From JAPLKX01 sp035530195 (GTDB lineage Bacteria; Hydrogenedentota; Hydrogenedentia; Hydrogenedentales; SLHB01), in contig DATKVG010000160.1 of assembly GCA_035530195.1 (NCBI GenBank), positions 11,325 through 75,324 of the forward strand: a stretch of DNA of 64,000 bases. Reading direction: 5' to 3'. The notes under the pieces are model-generated. The model saw nothing but the letters and a program-made list of their open reading frames with translations, made no database searches and was not told the origin of the DNA. A program made the position numbers and the translations under genes. The number at the start of each line of letters is the position of its first letter. Within the stretch, counting starts at the first letter, position 1. Below are positions 8,138 through 16,782 of this stretch, in pieces.

Positions 8138-8171
8138 AAGCCAGCAGCACTGGATTAGTGCTGCCGGCTTT
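8138..8171 (-). terminator. Rho-independent terminator for nfnAB, possibly bidirectional
   Basis: On the minus strand AAGCC-GCAGCAC type arms pair across a 7-base loop (8138-8150 with 8158-8170, one mismatch) and are followed by six T. It lies 15 bases past the NfnAB stop. On the plus strand the same hairpin is followed only by TTTGGTT, a weaker signal for the pseudopilin gene. Confidence 0.8.
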
Positions 8172-8185
8172 GGTTGTGTGTTTGC

Positions 8186-10501
8186 TCAGGCTTTGGCGGT
8201 GGCGGCTGCTTTGATATAGGCGTCGATGGCTCTGGCGGCTTTTTTGCCCGCGCCCATGGCCTCGATAACGGTGGCTGAACCGGTGACGATGTCGCCGCCG
8301 GCATACACGCCAGGCAGGTTTGTGGCGCCGGTTTCGGGGTCGACGATGATGTTGCCCCACTTGTTGAGTTGCAGGCCTTGGGTATTTTTAGTGAGCAGGG
8401 GGTTGGCCTGGTTGCCCAACGCCGGGATCGCCATGTCGCAGTCGATGGTGAACTCGGTTCCGGGCACGGGGATGGGACGCCGCCGGCCGGACGCGTCCGG
8501 TTCGCCCAGTTCCATCCGGATGCATTCCATCCCGACGACTTTGTTGTCTTTGTCGCCGAGGATGCGGACGGGGTTGGTGAGGAACTTGAACACGACGCCT
8601 TCTTCCTTTGCGTTCTCGACTTCCTCGGCGCGTGCGGGGACTTCCGCGGCCGACCGGCGGTATACGATGCTGACTTTTTTTGCGCCAAGCCGCAGCGACG
8701 TGCGGGCCGCGTCCATGGCGACGTTGCCCGCGCCGACGACACAGACGCGTTCGCCGACGATCACGGGCGTGTCGTAGTCGGGCCGGTAGGCTTTCATGAG
8801 GTTGACGCGGGTGAGGAATTCGTTTGCGCTGAACACGCCGATGAGGTTTTCGCCGGGAATTCCGAGGAACATGGGGGCGCCCGCGCCCACCGTGATAAAC
8901 ACCGCCTTGTACCCGGCGTCCATCAGTTCTTTGACCGTATGGACCTTGCCGATGATCATGTCGAGTTGGATTTCGGCGCCCAGGCTTTTGACGTAGTTGA
9001 CTTCGCGGTTCACGATGACTTTGGGCAGGCGGAATTCGGGAATCCCGTAGCGGAGCACGCCGCCGGTGTCGTGGAACGCCTCGAAAATGGTGACTTCATA
9101 ACCCATCTTGGCGAGGTCGCCGCCGCACGTCAGGCCGCCGGGGCCGCAACCAACCACGGCCACCTTGATGCCGTTGGACTTGGTTTTGACGGGCGTGACG
9201 GGCGCGTTGGCCGCTTCCCAATCTGCCGCGAACCGTTCGAGCTTGCCGATGTTGACGGGCCGGGCCGTCTTGGCGAGGATGCAGGTTTTCTCGCACTGGT
9301 TTTCCTGGGGGCAGACGCGGCCGCAAATGGCGGGGAGGCTGTTTTTGTCTTTGAGGATGGCGGCGGACTTTGCGAAATCGTGTTCCTGGATGGCTTTGAT
9401 GAACCCGGGGATGTCGACTTCGACCGGGCAGCCTTTCATGCAGGACGGGCGTGCGCAGAGCCTGCACCGCATCGCCTCTTCGAGCGCCTTTTCTTCGGTA
9501 TAGGCCAGGTTGACTTCCTCGAACGTCCCACGGCGCACCATCATCCGGTCGATAAGGGCCGCCACGAATCCGACGGCCTCGTCTTGGAAATCCTGGGGCA
9601 TGAGCATGCGGCCGTTCCGGGCCTGGGTCTCGACGGCGACGTTGAGGCGGCACTCGTGCGGCTCGGGCGCAGGGGCGGGCTCGCCCATGGTCTTGACGGC
9701 CTTGGCTTCCATCGACCGATAGGCCTGCTGACGCGACATCAGCTCGATGAAATCGACCTCGGCCCCGTCAAACTCGGGGCCGTCCACGCAGGCGTACCTG
9801 GTTTGGCCGGCTACGGTGACGCGGCACCCGCCGCACATGCCCGTCCCGTCGACCATGATGGGGTTGAGGCTCACCACCACGTGGACGCCATACTTCTTGC
9901 AGCACTCGACGACGGCTTTCATGTGGGGCACGGGCCCGATAGCGACGACTTCGTCGATTTTTTCGCCTTTTTTGATGCGGTCTTCCAGGATTTGGGTGGC
10001 GAACCCGTGGAACCCGAATGACCCGTCGTCGGTGCTGTAGAGGACCTCGTCGCTGACCGCGGCCATTTTGTCCTGCCAGAACAGGAGGCCTTTGTTTCGT
10101 GCGCCGATGATGCTGACGACCCGGTTGCCGGCATCGTGGTAGGCTTTGGTCTGGGGGTACATCGGCGCGACGCCCAGGCCGCCCGCCAGGCAGTAGATGG
10201 TCCTGCCGCCGCCTTCGATGGCCCGATCTTTCCCGAGCGGACCCACAACATCGTGAAACGACTCGCCGGCCGCGAACGCGCCCAGCTTGATGGTCCCTTT
10301 GCCGACTTCCTGGAGCACGAGGGTGATGGTGCCGGCATCGGGATCGCTGTCGGCGATGGTAAGGGGGATTCGCTCGCCGTGTTCATCGCCCAGGACCAGC
10401 ACGAAATTGCCGGGTTTTGCGGCGCGCGCAATCAGGGGGGCATTGACCACGAACTCCTTTACCTTGTCGGCCAGCTCATCCTTGCTCACGATGCGAAACA
10501 T
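8186..10501 (-). CDS. Fused NfnA-NfnB: NADH-dependent ferredoxin:NADP+ oxidoreductase
   Basis: A 771-residue fusion. Residues 1 to ~285 are an NfnA/ferredoxin-NADP reductase-like FAD/NAD domain whose C-terminus carries the [2Fe-2S] cysteines (MCGGCRVT ... YACVDGPEFDGAEVDF). The rest is NfnB/GltD-like: 4Fe-4S motifs RCRLCARPSCMKGCP and CGRVCPQENQCEKTC, an FAD Rossmann site VAVVGCGPGGLTCGGDL, and an NADPH Rossmann site CVVGAGNVAMDAARTSLRLG with YRRS. Two-subunit homologues carry out electron-bifurcating exchange between NADH, reduced ferredoxin and NADPH. GAGGAG precedes the ATG. It is monocistronic with its own promoter. The glutamate synthase small subunit is the alternative name databases give this fusion. 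Confidence 0.9.
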   Translation of the reverse strand: MFRIVSKDELADKVKEFVVNAPLIARAAKPGNFVLVLGDEHGERIPLTIADSDPDAGTITLVLQEVGKGTIKLGAFAAGESFHDVVGPLGKDRAIEGGGRTIYCLAGGLGVAPMYPQTKAYHDAGNRVVSIIGARNKGLLFWQDKMAAVSDEVLYSTDDGSFGFHGFATQILEDRIKKGEKIDEVVAIGPVPHMKAVVECCKKYGVHVVVSLNPIMVDGTGMCGGCRVTVAGQTRYACVDGPEFDGAEVDFIELMSRQQAYRSMEAKAVKTMGEPAPAPEPHECRLNVAVETQARNGRMLMPQDFQDEAVGFVAALIDRMMVRRGTFEEVNLAYTEEKALEEAMRCRLCARPSCMKGCPVEVDIPGFIKAIQEHDFAKSAAILKDKNSLPAICGRVCPQENQCEKTCILAKTARPVNIGKLERFAADWEAANAPVTPVKTKSNGIKVAVVGCGPGGLTCGGDLAKMGYEVTIFEAFHDTGGVLRYGIPEFRLPKVIVNREVNYVKSLGAEIQLDMIIGKVHTVKELMDAGYKAVFITVGAGAPMFLGIPGENLIGVFSANEFLTRVNLMKAYRPDYDTPVIVGERVCVVGAGNVAMDAARTSLRLGAKKVSIVYRRSAAEVPARAEEVENAKEEGVVFKFLTNPVRILGDKDNKVVGMECIRMELGEPDASGRRRPIPVPGTEFTIDCDMAIPALGNQANPLLTKNTQGLQLNKWGNIIVDPETGATNLPGVYAGGDIVTGSATVIEAMGAGKKAARAIDAYIKAAATAKA

Positions 10502-10638
10502 TACAATTACTCCTCAAAACACACTCTTCTGGACAAAAAAAGATCGCCTCGTCGACCTTCCGTTGAGCACGGCGACCTATGCTTTATTGTAGCGTATTTG
10601 TGCCGGATCTTGCCGAACCTGCCCAGCAGAACTTGGCT

Positions 10639-10671
10639 GCGGATTATAAGATCCGCCGACCCTTGAATCAA
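10639..10671 (-). promoter_or_regulatory. Sigma-70 promoter of nfnAB with an overlapping dyad
   Basis: Reading the minus strand: -35 TTGATT (10666-10671), 17-base spacer, -10 TATAAT (10643-10648), giving a start near 10636 and a leader of about 135 bases. The -10 lies within an inverted repeat GCGGAT-N6-ATCCGC (10639-10656) that could be an operator. The protein that would bind is unknown; it is not the usual Rex box. Confidence 0.7.
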
Positions 10672-10799
10672 GGCATAGGACGCGGCAAAGTCTAAGACCA
10701 ATAGGAAAAAGGACCTAGAGGACCTATGGCCGCCCAGGCGCCAACCTTTTCCGGGCGGGCTTGTAAAAGCGGCGTCCTCACCGCTTCAGAGCCTGCATA
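10672..10799. other. Gap between nfnAB promoter and oxidoreductase 3' end
   Basis: No gene seen. It contains a degenerate repeat of AGGACCTA-like words (10700-10728) and a weak CCGCCC/GGGCGG dyad (10731-10759) that may act in termination of the oxidoreductase transcript. Confidence 0.45.
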
Positions 10800-11993
10800 T
10801 CAGGTCTTGAGGCCGGAGAGGTCGGGCTGGACGACCCTGTTTTCGGCCAGCATCTGCTCCCAGGTGAGGCGCGTTTTACGTTCGCAGGCGTCCCTGCCGA
10901 GAATGGTGGCGAGCGTGGAGTTGATGCTGGGCTCGACGGTGGGATTTTGGCAGTCGCCTTTCTGGACGCAGTCGTGGAACGCGGCGATATTGACCTCGGC
11001 CCCGCGTTCGTATAGCCCTTCGGTTTTGCCGCCGGCCCAGCCGGCGTTGTTGCCCAGCATCCTCACGCGGCCGTTATACGAGGTTTCGAGATGGCCGTTG
11101 AGGCAGAATGCCAAGGCGTCGCAATGCCATTCGTAGCGGTTTCTCAGATGTTCGCCGATGTGATTGAGCAGGAGGCCGTCGGGAAACTCGTAGGTAATGG
11201 AGAGGGTATCGTGGGTGTCGCCATGGGGGTTTTTGCGGGCGATGCGCGAGGAGCCGGTGGCGCTGACGGGCATCCGGCCGGCAATCCACAGTGCGGCGTC
11301 GACGGCGTGGATGCCGGCGTTGACATGGTACCCGCCGCCGATGGCGATGTCGTTGACCCAGATGAGGTGTTGCAGCCGGCTTTCGATGTTGTCTGTCAGC
11401 GGGGGGTCGTCGAACCCCTCATCGGTGTATTGCGAGCAGAGCATGCCCAGCGGCCCAATATCGCCGCGTTGGAGGCGTTTGATCCCTTCGATGATGAGGG
11501 GGTCGGTGCGCATCTGGAAATCGATCAGGAACACCTTGCCGGCGGCCTTGGCGCGTTTTGCGGCTTCAAGCACGCGCAGTGTGCCCGGCGCATCGCAGGC
11601 GACCGGCTTGGCCATGTAGACGTGCAACCCCGCTGCAACGGCCGCCTCGACGTGATCCGGGAAACAGTACGGCGGCGTTTCGAGAAAGATGGCGTCGATG
11701 CCGCTGTCGACGACGCCGCGATAGCCGTTGAGGCCGCTGAACCGGTGTTTGGCGTCGACGCCGAACTCGTCGCCGGCCTTGTCGACCACGTCCGGGAAGT
11801 AGTCGCACATGCTGTTGATGTGATACCCGCCGTGGTCGCGGATCATTTTGGTGATCATCCTGCCGCGTCCGCCAAGGCCGACGATACCGATTTCGAGCTT
11901 GGAGTTGGCGCCCTGCGCGAATGCGGGTGTCATTAAAGAAGCCGCCGCCACGCCGCCCATAAACGCCCTGCGACTGCACCCCGGTTTGTTCAT
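10800..11993 (-). CDS. Tat-exported Gfo/Idh/MocA-family oxidoreductase
   Basis: A 397-residue NAD(P)-dependent sugar oxidoreductase-like protein. It begins with a Tat signal (SRRAFMGGVAAASLMTPAFAQ), followed by the Rossmann motif IGIVGLGGRGR, the family motif MAKPVACDAPG (the usual EKP is AKP here, keeping the Lys), and the C-terminal domain with GGGYHVNAGIHAVDAALW. GGGAGG lies 7 bases before the ATG at 11993; a longer frame to 12056 lacks such support. Export of these proteins is common in Planctomycetota-like bacteria. Some relatives act as glycosidases or epimerases through a redox cycle; the substrate is unknown. Confidence 0.88.
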   Translation of the reverse strand: MNKPGCSRRAFMGGVAAASLMTPAFAQGANSKLEIGIVGLGGRGRMITKMIRDHGGYHINSMCDYFPDVVDKAGDEFGVDAKHRFSGLNGYRGVVDSGIDAIFLETPPYCFPDHVEAAVAAGLHVYMAKPVACDAPGTLRVLEAAKRAKAAGKVFLIDFQMRTDPLIIEGIKRLQRGDIGPLGMLCSQYTDEGFDDPPLTDNIESRLQHLIWVNDIAIGGGYHVNAGIHAVDAALWIAGRMPVSATGSSRIARKNPHGDTHDTLSITYEFPDGLLLNHIGEHLRNRYEWHCDALAFCLNGHLETSYNGRVRMLGNNAGWAGGKTEGLYERGAEVNIAAFHDCVQKGDCQNPTVEPSINSTLATILGRDACERKTRLTWEQMLAENRVVQPDLSGLKT

Positions 11994-12023
11994 CGCACGC
12001 CTCCCGCATGTTGAAATCCACTT

Positions 12024-12036
12024 GTGGCCGATTATA
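12024..12036 (-). promoter_or_regulatory. Probable extended -10 promoter of the Gfo/Idh/MocA gene
   Basis: On the minus strand TGTGTATAAT ends at plus-strand position 12031, giving a perfect -10 (12031-12036) with an extended TG. The -35 region is poor. The start would be near 12024, about 30 bases before the ATG. Confidence 0.5.
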
Positions 12037-12070
12037 CACAAGACGAGAAGGCGCAACCACGGGTAAAAAG

Positions 12071-12112
12071 AAAGGACAAATTACAAAGGACAAATTACAG
12101 AGGACAAATTAC
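12071..12112. repeat. 14-bp tandem repeat, three units (AAAGGACAAATTAC)
   Basis: Two identical units AAAGGACAAATTAC (12071-12084, 12085-12098) and a third with one change, AGAGGACAAATTAC (12099-12112), then degenerate AAAGGACAC. It lies between the divergent oxidoreductase and tRNA genes. Confidence 0.85.
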
Positions 12113-12205
12113 AAACGGCAAAGGACACGTAGAGATTGGGGAGGTTCACTTGTGTGTCTTGTTTGAAAAAACGGGGTGATCGTGGTAACGTAAAGAGTCT
12201 ACTGC

Positions 12206-12295
12206 GGAGAGGTGACCGAGTGGCTGAAGGTGGCGCCCTGCTAAGGCGTTGTGCGGGAAACCGTACCCCGGGTTCAAATCCCGGCCTCTCCGCCA
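12206..12295 (+). tRNA. tRNA-Ser (anticodon GCT), CCA encoded
   Basis: Acceptor stem GGAGAGG (12206-12212) pairs with CCTCTCC (12285-12291), discriminator G, then CCA at 12293-12295. The anticodon loop CTGCTAA gives GCT. There is a long variable arm (GTTGTGCGGGAAACCGTAC region) typical of serine tRNAs, and the T-loop GGTTCAAATCC. All parts needed for a working class-II tRNA are present. Confidence 0.96.
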
Positions 12296-12426
12296 TATTC
12301 TTTTTCACACGCTAACCCGCTCCTGCTATTCCCGGGCCGATTCTGTTTTGTCGAAAATGCGCGTGTGAACCCTTATACTGGCGGGAGAGAGGCGAAGGTG
12401 TTGAATTGCGGAAAGGAACGTGAGTG

Positions 12427-13815
12427 ATGGTACGGCGTGTGCTGCTGGTGGATGATGATCGGCTGATCCGGTGGGCGCTTCGGGAGAAGTTGACGGGGGA
12501 GGATTACGAGGTGGTGGAGGCGGCGGACGGGAAGGCGGCGGAGCGGGCGATGGAGTCGGGGAGTTTTGACTGCGTTCTGCTGGATTTGCGGTTGCCGGAC
12601 ACGGACGGTGTGGCGCTGCTCAGGAAAATCCACCGCGGCCGGCCTGAACTGCCCGTAATCATGGTTACGGCCAATTCGAGCATCGACAGCGCGGTCGAGG
12701 CCATGAAGTGCGGCGCGGTCGATTACGTCAGCAAGCCGTTCAACATGGACGAGATAGCGGCGACGGTGCGCCACGCCATTGAGGCGGGGGAGGCCCGGCG
12801 CCAGCACCTCTCGGCGTCTGCCAGCGAGGAAAAAGACCGGTTCGGGCTCGAGAGCATCGTGGGGGAGACGGCCGCGATGCTGCAAATCAAGGACCTCGTG
12901 CAGCGGGTGGCCAGGAGCGAATCGACCACAATCCTACTTTTGGGCGAAAGCGGCACGGGAAAAGACATGATCGCCCGGGCGATTCACTATGAGTCCATGC
13001 GGGTGGACAAACCGTTTATGGACATCACGTGCACGGCCCTGCCCGAGGCCTTGCTTGAAAGCGAACTATTCGGCTACGAGAAAGGCGCGTTCACCGACGC
13101 GAAAATCCAGAAAAAAGGCCTATTCGAGATCGCCCACGGCGGGACGGTGTTCCTCGACGAGATCGGCGAGATGCGGCCGGCGTTGCAGGCCAAGCTTCTG
13201 CGCGTCCTCGAGGACAAGGCGTTCAAGCGGGTGGGCGGGACCGCCGACATCCGGGTCGACGTCCGCGTCATTGCCGCAACCAACAGAGACATCGACGAAA
13301 GCATGCGGCAGGGCCGGTTCCGCGAAGACCTCTATTACCGCCTCAGCACGGTGCCCATCGTGATCCCGCCGTTGCGCGAACGGCGCGACGACGTCCCGCG
13401 GCTGGCCCGCCATTTTCTCCACGCCTACAACTACGAATTTCACCAATCGTTCCGCGAACTGTCGCCGCAGGCGCTCGAGCGGCTGTGCGAGTACGAGTGG
13501 CCGGGCAACGTGCGCGAGTTGCGCAACGTCATCGAACGCGCCGCGCTGCTTTCCACGGGCGACGTCATCTCGGCCGAAGACGTCGTGCTCGGCCGCACGG
13601 CCTTTTACCGCTCCCCGCTCCGGGAAAAATGCTTGGTGCAACTTCCGCGGAATGGGTGTAATCTATCCGACGTGGAGAAGGAACTGATCCGCCAGGCGCT
13701 GGAACGAACGCATTGGAACCAGACTCAAGGCGCGGAACTGCTGGGAATAACTCGCGACCAGATACGTTATAAGATATCCAAGTATGGTTTGGAGAAACAG
13801 GGGAGTGGAATTTGA
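12427..13815 (+). CDS. NtrC-family sigma-54-dependent response regulator (PilR-like)
   Basis: A 462-residue activator with three domains. The receiver has Asp10/Asp11, phospho-acceptor Asp53 (LLDLRLPD) and Lys103 (SKPF). The AAA+ domain has Walker A GESGTGKD at 173-180, a sigma-54 contact loop GAFTDA at 220-225 (canonical GAFTGA), Walker B FLDEIGE at 242-248 and arginine-finger region FREDLYYRL. A Fis-type helix-turn-helix ends the protein (about 425-460, NQTQGAELLGITRDQIRYKI). GTG at 12424 is an alternative start. No histidine kinase is adjacent. A sigma-54 promoter and a pilin operon follow within 200 bp, so it probably controls them (inference). Confidence 0.93.
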   Translation: MVRRVLLVDDDRLIRWALREKLTGEDYEVVEAADGKAAERAMESGSFDCVLLDLRLPDTDGVALLRKIHRGRPELPVIMVTANSSIDSAVEAMKCGAVDYVSKPFNMDEIAATVRHAIEAGEARRQHLSASASEEKDRFGLESIVGETAAMLQIKDLVQRVARSESTTILLLGESGTGKDMIARAIHYESMRVDKPFMDITCTALPEALLESELFGYEKGAFTDAKIQKKGLFEIAHGGTVFLDEIGEMRPALQAKLLRVLEDKAFKRVGGTADIRVDVRVIAATNRDIDESMRQGRFREDLYYRLSTVPIVIPPLRERRDDVPRLARHFLHAYNYEFHQSFRELSPQALERLCEYEWPGNVRELRNVIERAALLSTGDVISAEDVVLGRTAFYRSPLREKCLVQLPRNGCNLSDVEKELIRQALERTHWNQTQGAELLGITRDQIRYKISKYGLEKQGSGI

Positions 13816-13830
13816 CGCACCGGCAGGGTA

Positions 13831-13845
13831 AAAACACCCGGTTTT
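13831..13845. promoter_or_regulatory. Dyad AAAAC-N5-GTTTT upstream of the sigma-54 promoter
   Basis: A 15-base inverted repeat about 100 bases upstream of the -24/-12 promoter, a usual distance for an activator site of an NtrC-family protein. It may equally be a weak end signal of the regulator gene. Confidence 0.35.
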
Positions 13846-13937
13846 GCGCGAAATTTCCCTCATCACTTGCCAGGTCATTTGTCTTAACTCCTTTTTACAT
13901 AAGGGGATGTCAGGTTTATGGCGATTTTGCTGGAAGC

Positions 13938-13951
13938 GGCATGATACTTGC
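13938..13951 (+). promoter_or_regulatory. Sigma-54 (-24/-12) promoter of the minor-pilin operon
   Basis: GGCATGATACTTGC matches the RpoN consensus GGCACG-N4-TTGC with one change: GG at 13938-13939, GC at 13950-13951, exactly ten bases between. Transcription would start near 13963, about 38 bases before the first pilin ATG at 14001. It lies directly after the gene of a sigma-54 activator. Confidence 0.8.
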
Positions 13952-14000
13952 GCCATAAGTTAGGTTCCTGGTATTTATTGGAAGCACGGGAGGTTTCTTG

Positions 14001-14462
14001 ATGAAGGTCTTACGGTTTACACAGGTTGCAGGCCGGGGCCGGTTCGGCGGCAAGTCTTCTTGCCGCGGGATGACGCTGCTGGAGTTGATGTTTGCGGCGG
14101 GCGTGCTGGGCTTGGCGCTGGCATTTCTTTTTGGTTCGCTGGTGACGATAGCGCTGGCGAGCAATTTGACGCAGAACCGTGGGATCGCGGCGACGCATAT
14201 GGCGACGGTGATGGAGGAGCTTTACGGGATGGGGCTGCAAGAGTTGCTGACGTATGTGCCGCCCGTGTTCACGAATCTGGGCGCGTCGGAGGTGGTGCAG
14301 CTCGAGGCGATCCTCAATGATGGCACGGTTATAACCCTTCCGGTGGACCCCACGACGATGGGGCCGTTGCCCAACCCGCTTCTGATCCGCTGCAGGGTGA
14401 GCTGGATCGATGCGCAAAACCGCCCGATGGCTCTTGAAGCCTCACAACTCTTCTACAGGTGA
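14001..14462 (+). CDS. Minor pseudopilin, PilV/GspI-like
   Basis: A 153-residue prepilin. The leader is unusually long (24 residues, Arg/Lys-rich: MKVLRFTQVAGRGRFGGKSS) and ends SCRG^MTLLELMFAAGVLGLAL, with Met at +1 and Glu at +5. The rest is a short globular domain ending DAQNRPMALEASQLFYR, similar to the end of PilV/GspI-like proteins. GGGAGG at 13988-13993 supports the ATG at 14001 over the TTG at 13998. First of four tightly packed genes behind the sigma-54 promoter. It may be part of a tip complex of a type IV pilus or secretion pseudopilus. Confidence 0.82.
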   Translation: MKVLRFTQVAGRGRFGGKSSCRGMTLLELMFAAGVLGLALAFLFGSLVTIALASNLTQNRGIAATHMATVMEELYGMGLQELLTYVPPVFTNLGASEVVQLEAILNDGTVITLPVDPTTMGPLPNPLLIRCRVSWIDAQNRPMALEASQLFYR

Positions 14463-14466
14463 TGCT

Positions 14467-15087
14467 ATGAAGATACCGACAAGAACAGGTGGTTTTACAT
14501 TGCTGGAGATGATGATGTCGGTTGCCATCATCGTGGTGGTGGTCGGGATACTCTCTGGGATGGCGATCGGCCTGGGGGACACGGCGCGCGTGCAGGAAAT
14601 CAAGGGCGATTCCGGCGACCAGGCCCGCCGCGGAATGATCTATATCATCCGCGACCTGCGGCAGGCCGACGGGGGGAGCATCGCCGGCGCGCCGGGAGAG
14701 ACCATCACCTACCGGGTCGCCGCGGACGTCGACGGGAACGGTACGGCGGTGGACGTGGGGGGCGACCTGGAGTTGGGGCCGGTGATCACGGTGGGACGGG
14801 ATGTCGACGACCTCAACAACGATGGCCTGACCGACAACCAGTTTATCTGGAGCGACGGCAACAACCAGGCGGTGTTCGCCAACAACCTGCTGCCCAACGA
14901 AGACGGCAACAACAACGGTCTCCTCGATGCGGGGGAAGACGCCAACGGCAACGGCATACTCGACCGGGGTTTGTGGTTCGGGCAGAACGGCAGTTTTATC
15001 GAGGTGACGATTCAGACGGGGGGGCAAACCAGGCGCGGCCGCATGATTACGTTCAATTTCAATGAAGTGGTCCGACCGAGGAACTGA
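14467..15087 (+). CDS. Minor pseudopilin, PilW/GspJ-like, with Ca-binding-type loops
   Basis: A 206-residue prepilin: leader MKIPTRTGG^FTLLEMMMSVAIIVVVVGIL, cleavage before Phe, Glu at +5. The periplasmic part contains several Asp/Asn/Gly loops resembling EF-hand or dockerin calcium sites: DVDGNGTAVD, DLNNDGLTD, NEDGNNNGLLD and DANGNGILD. Calcium loops in minor pilins are known to control assembly in some systems; here the binding is inferred. It starts 4 bases after the previous stop. Position two in the operon matches the PilV-PilW-PilX order of minor pilin clusters. Confidence 0.82.
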   Translation: MKIPTRTGGFTLLEMMMSVAIIVVVVGILSGMAIGLGDTARVQEIKGDSGDQARRGMIYIIRDLRQADGGSIAGAPGETITYRVAADVDGNGTAVDVGGDLELGPVITVGRDVDDLNNDGLTDNQFIWSDGNNQAVFANNLLPNEDGNNNGLLDAGEDANGNGILDRGLWFGQNGSFIEVTIQTGGQTRRGRMITFNFNEVVRPRN

Positions 15088-15090
15088 GCG

Positions 15091-16782
15091 ATGAAAAACC
15101 AACGGTGCAACGACGAAGGCATGGCGCTTCTCCTGGCGACAGTTTTTGTGGCGATCGCCATACTCACGCTGGGCGCGATGATGGTGGGTGTGGTGAGCGA
15201 GCGGCGCCAGGTCGAGTTTTTCGAAAACTACGAAGACTGCATGTACGGGATTGAGTCCGCAATCGCCATGAGTACGGCTTCGCTGGAGGCGGGCACGGGC
15301 GGGCTGATCGGGGTGGCGTCGGGCTCGGGGTTCAATCCCCTGGCCGATGACCCGTTCGAGGAATCCGGGGTAACCCCGCTGACGATAGCCACCATGCCGG
15401 GCCTGGAATACTTTGCCTTTGCCGTCGATTGGAGGTCGGACGGGACCGACAACAACGGCGACGGCAGCATCGACGAGTTTCAAGAATGGTGGTACTTCAC
15501 CATCTACGCCTACGCGCGGCAGATGAGTACGGTGCGGCGGGTCGAGGTGGTGGTTCAGGGCCAGGACGTGAACGTCTGGCGCAATGCGATTTTCGCGGGT
15601 TCAGGCCAGTCGGGCGGGCTGGTCAACGGCAATGTGTCCATCCACGGTTCGGTGCACCTGCTGGGCGACAACGTTCTGCCGGGCGGGGAGGTTCTAACAG
15701 CGCTGGACATAAGCGGCACGAGCCTTATCCACAACAACTATGTGGGGCTGGAAAAAAAGCCGGAGTTGCTTGCCCGCGTGCCGCCGCTTCCCACGACAAC
15801 GTTCAACGGCGAGACCATAGGCACGCTTGAGGCCGTTTTGCGTGTCCGGCACGGTCTGGTGGGGTTGTCGGGCACTTCGGAAATAGGCGAACCGGACGTG
15901 GCGGGTAATACTATCAAGGAAACGATGGACGGCACGTACGTCACCGACGGATGGACCGGCACATCGACGATTGACGACGGCGGGCGCGGCATACCCACCG
16001 AGGTATACAGCGACAACGGGTACAACGAAACCTATGACCTGGGCGACCGGGTGCCGATGCCGATACTGCAAGACTACTGGCGCGACCCGGTGACGGGCGC
16101 GAGACAGTGGGACAGTTCCCGCAACGAGTGGTATACGCACGAAAACTACTTCCGGGAAGTTCTCGTGGGCGATCCGGTCAATCCGACGGATGGTCTGATC
16201 AATGGGAACGTGGTGATTGACGCAAAAACGTCAAACTACTACTATAATGCGTCCAGGCCGGCCGACCTCAACCCGGCGAACCGCCAGGCTACAGACGATT
16301 ACATCCTGTTCGACTGCGCCACAAACCGGATGGAGCTCAACGGGCAGCTTTACATTAACGGCAACCTGACGCTGACCGGCCAAGGTGGCGACAAGACCAT
16401 ATACTACACGGGCCGGGGCGCCATCCTGGTGAACGGCGACGCCACCCTCGATACACATCTAATGACGCTGAACGCCGACGGGACCGTTGCCCTGAGCTAT
16501 CCGGTTACCAACTGTTTCGGCATCATGACTAGTGGCGACATGACCGTTGGCTCGACTTCGCAACTAGACATGATGGGCGGTTTTTACGCACAAGGTATCG
16601 TGACCAGCGCCAAACAAACCACGACCATGGGGACGTTTGTCGGGAATTTCTTCAACATGGGCGGCCAAGTGCCTGATATCTACCAGGTGCCCGCGCTGGC
16701 GGACAACCTGCCGTTCGGCATGATTGGCAACTACCCGATCATGGCTTTTGGCATCGAGTCATGGAGAGAGTTGGGCATATGA
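15091..16782 (+). CDS. PilX-like anchored protein with a long beta-rich ectodomain
   Basis: A 563-residue protein. The N-terminus EGMALLLATVFVAIAILTLGAMM resembles the PilX_N helix (RGMALL type) rather than a classic FTLIE pilin. The following ~500 residues are rich in Gly, Asn and Thr with repeated patterns such as LVNGNVSIHGSVHLLG, GLINGNVVID and LNGQLYINGNLTLTG, suggesting a beta-helix or polymer-forming fold. One DNNGDGSIDEF loop looks like a calcium site. It is 3 bases from the preceding gene and overlaps the next by ATGA. Much longer than standard PilX (~170-200), it may combine PilX and adhesin roles. Confidence 0.72.
   Translation: MKNQRCNDEGMALLLATVFVAIAILTLGAMMVGVVSERRQVEFFENYEDCMYGIESAIAMSTASLEAGTGGLIGVASGSGFNPLADDPFEESGVTPLTIATMPGLEYFAFAVDWRSDGTDNNGDGSIDEFQEWWYFTIYAYARQMSTVRRVEVVVQGQDVNVWRNAIFAGSGQSGGLVNGNVSIHGSVHLLGDNVLPGGEVLTALDISGTSLIHNNYVGLEKKPELLARVPPLPTTTFNGETIGTLEAVLRVRHGLVGLSGTSEIGEPDVAGNTIKETMDGTYVTDGWTGTSTIDDGGRGIPTEVYSDNGYNETYDLGDRVPMPILQDYWRDPVTGARQWDSSRNEWYTHENYFREVLVGDPVNPTDGLINGNVVIDAKTSNYYYNASRPADLNPANRQATDDYILFDCATNRMELNGQLYINGNLTLTGQGGDKTIYYTGRGAILVNGDATLDTHLMTLNADGTVALSYPVTNCFGIMTSGDMTVGSTSQLDMMGGFYAQGIVTSAKQTTTMGTFVGNFFNMGGQVPDIYQVPALADNLPFGMIGNYPIMAFGIESWRELGI

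Noticed and set aside
8369..10021. 550-codon open frame on the plus strand opposite nfnAB
   Set aside because: Mirror of a high-G+C gene: the opposite strand is a clear fused NfnAB; the frame is rich in His/Asp/Val and has no known motif or ribosome site.
12081..12308. 75-codon minus-strand frame reading through the tRNA
   Set aside because: Its peptide (ERPGFEPGVRFPAQ) is the familiar artefact of translating tRNA-Ser antisense.
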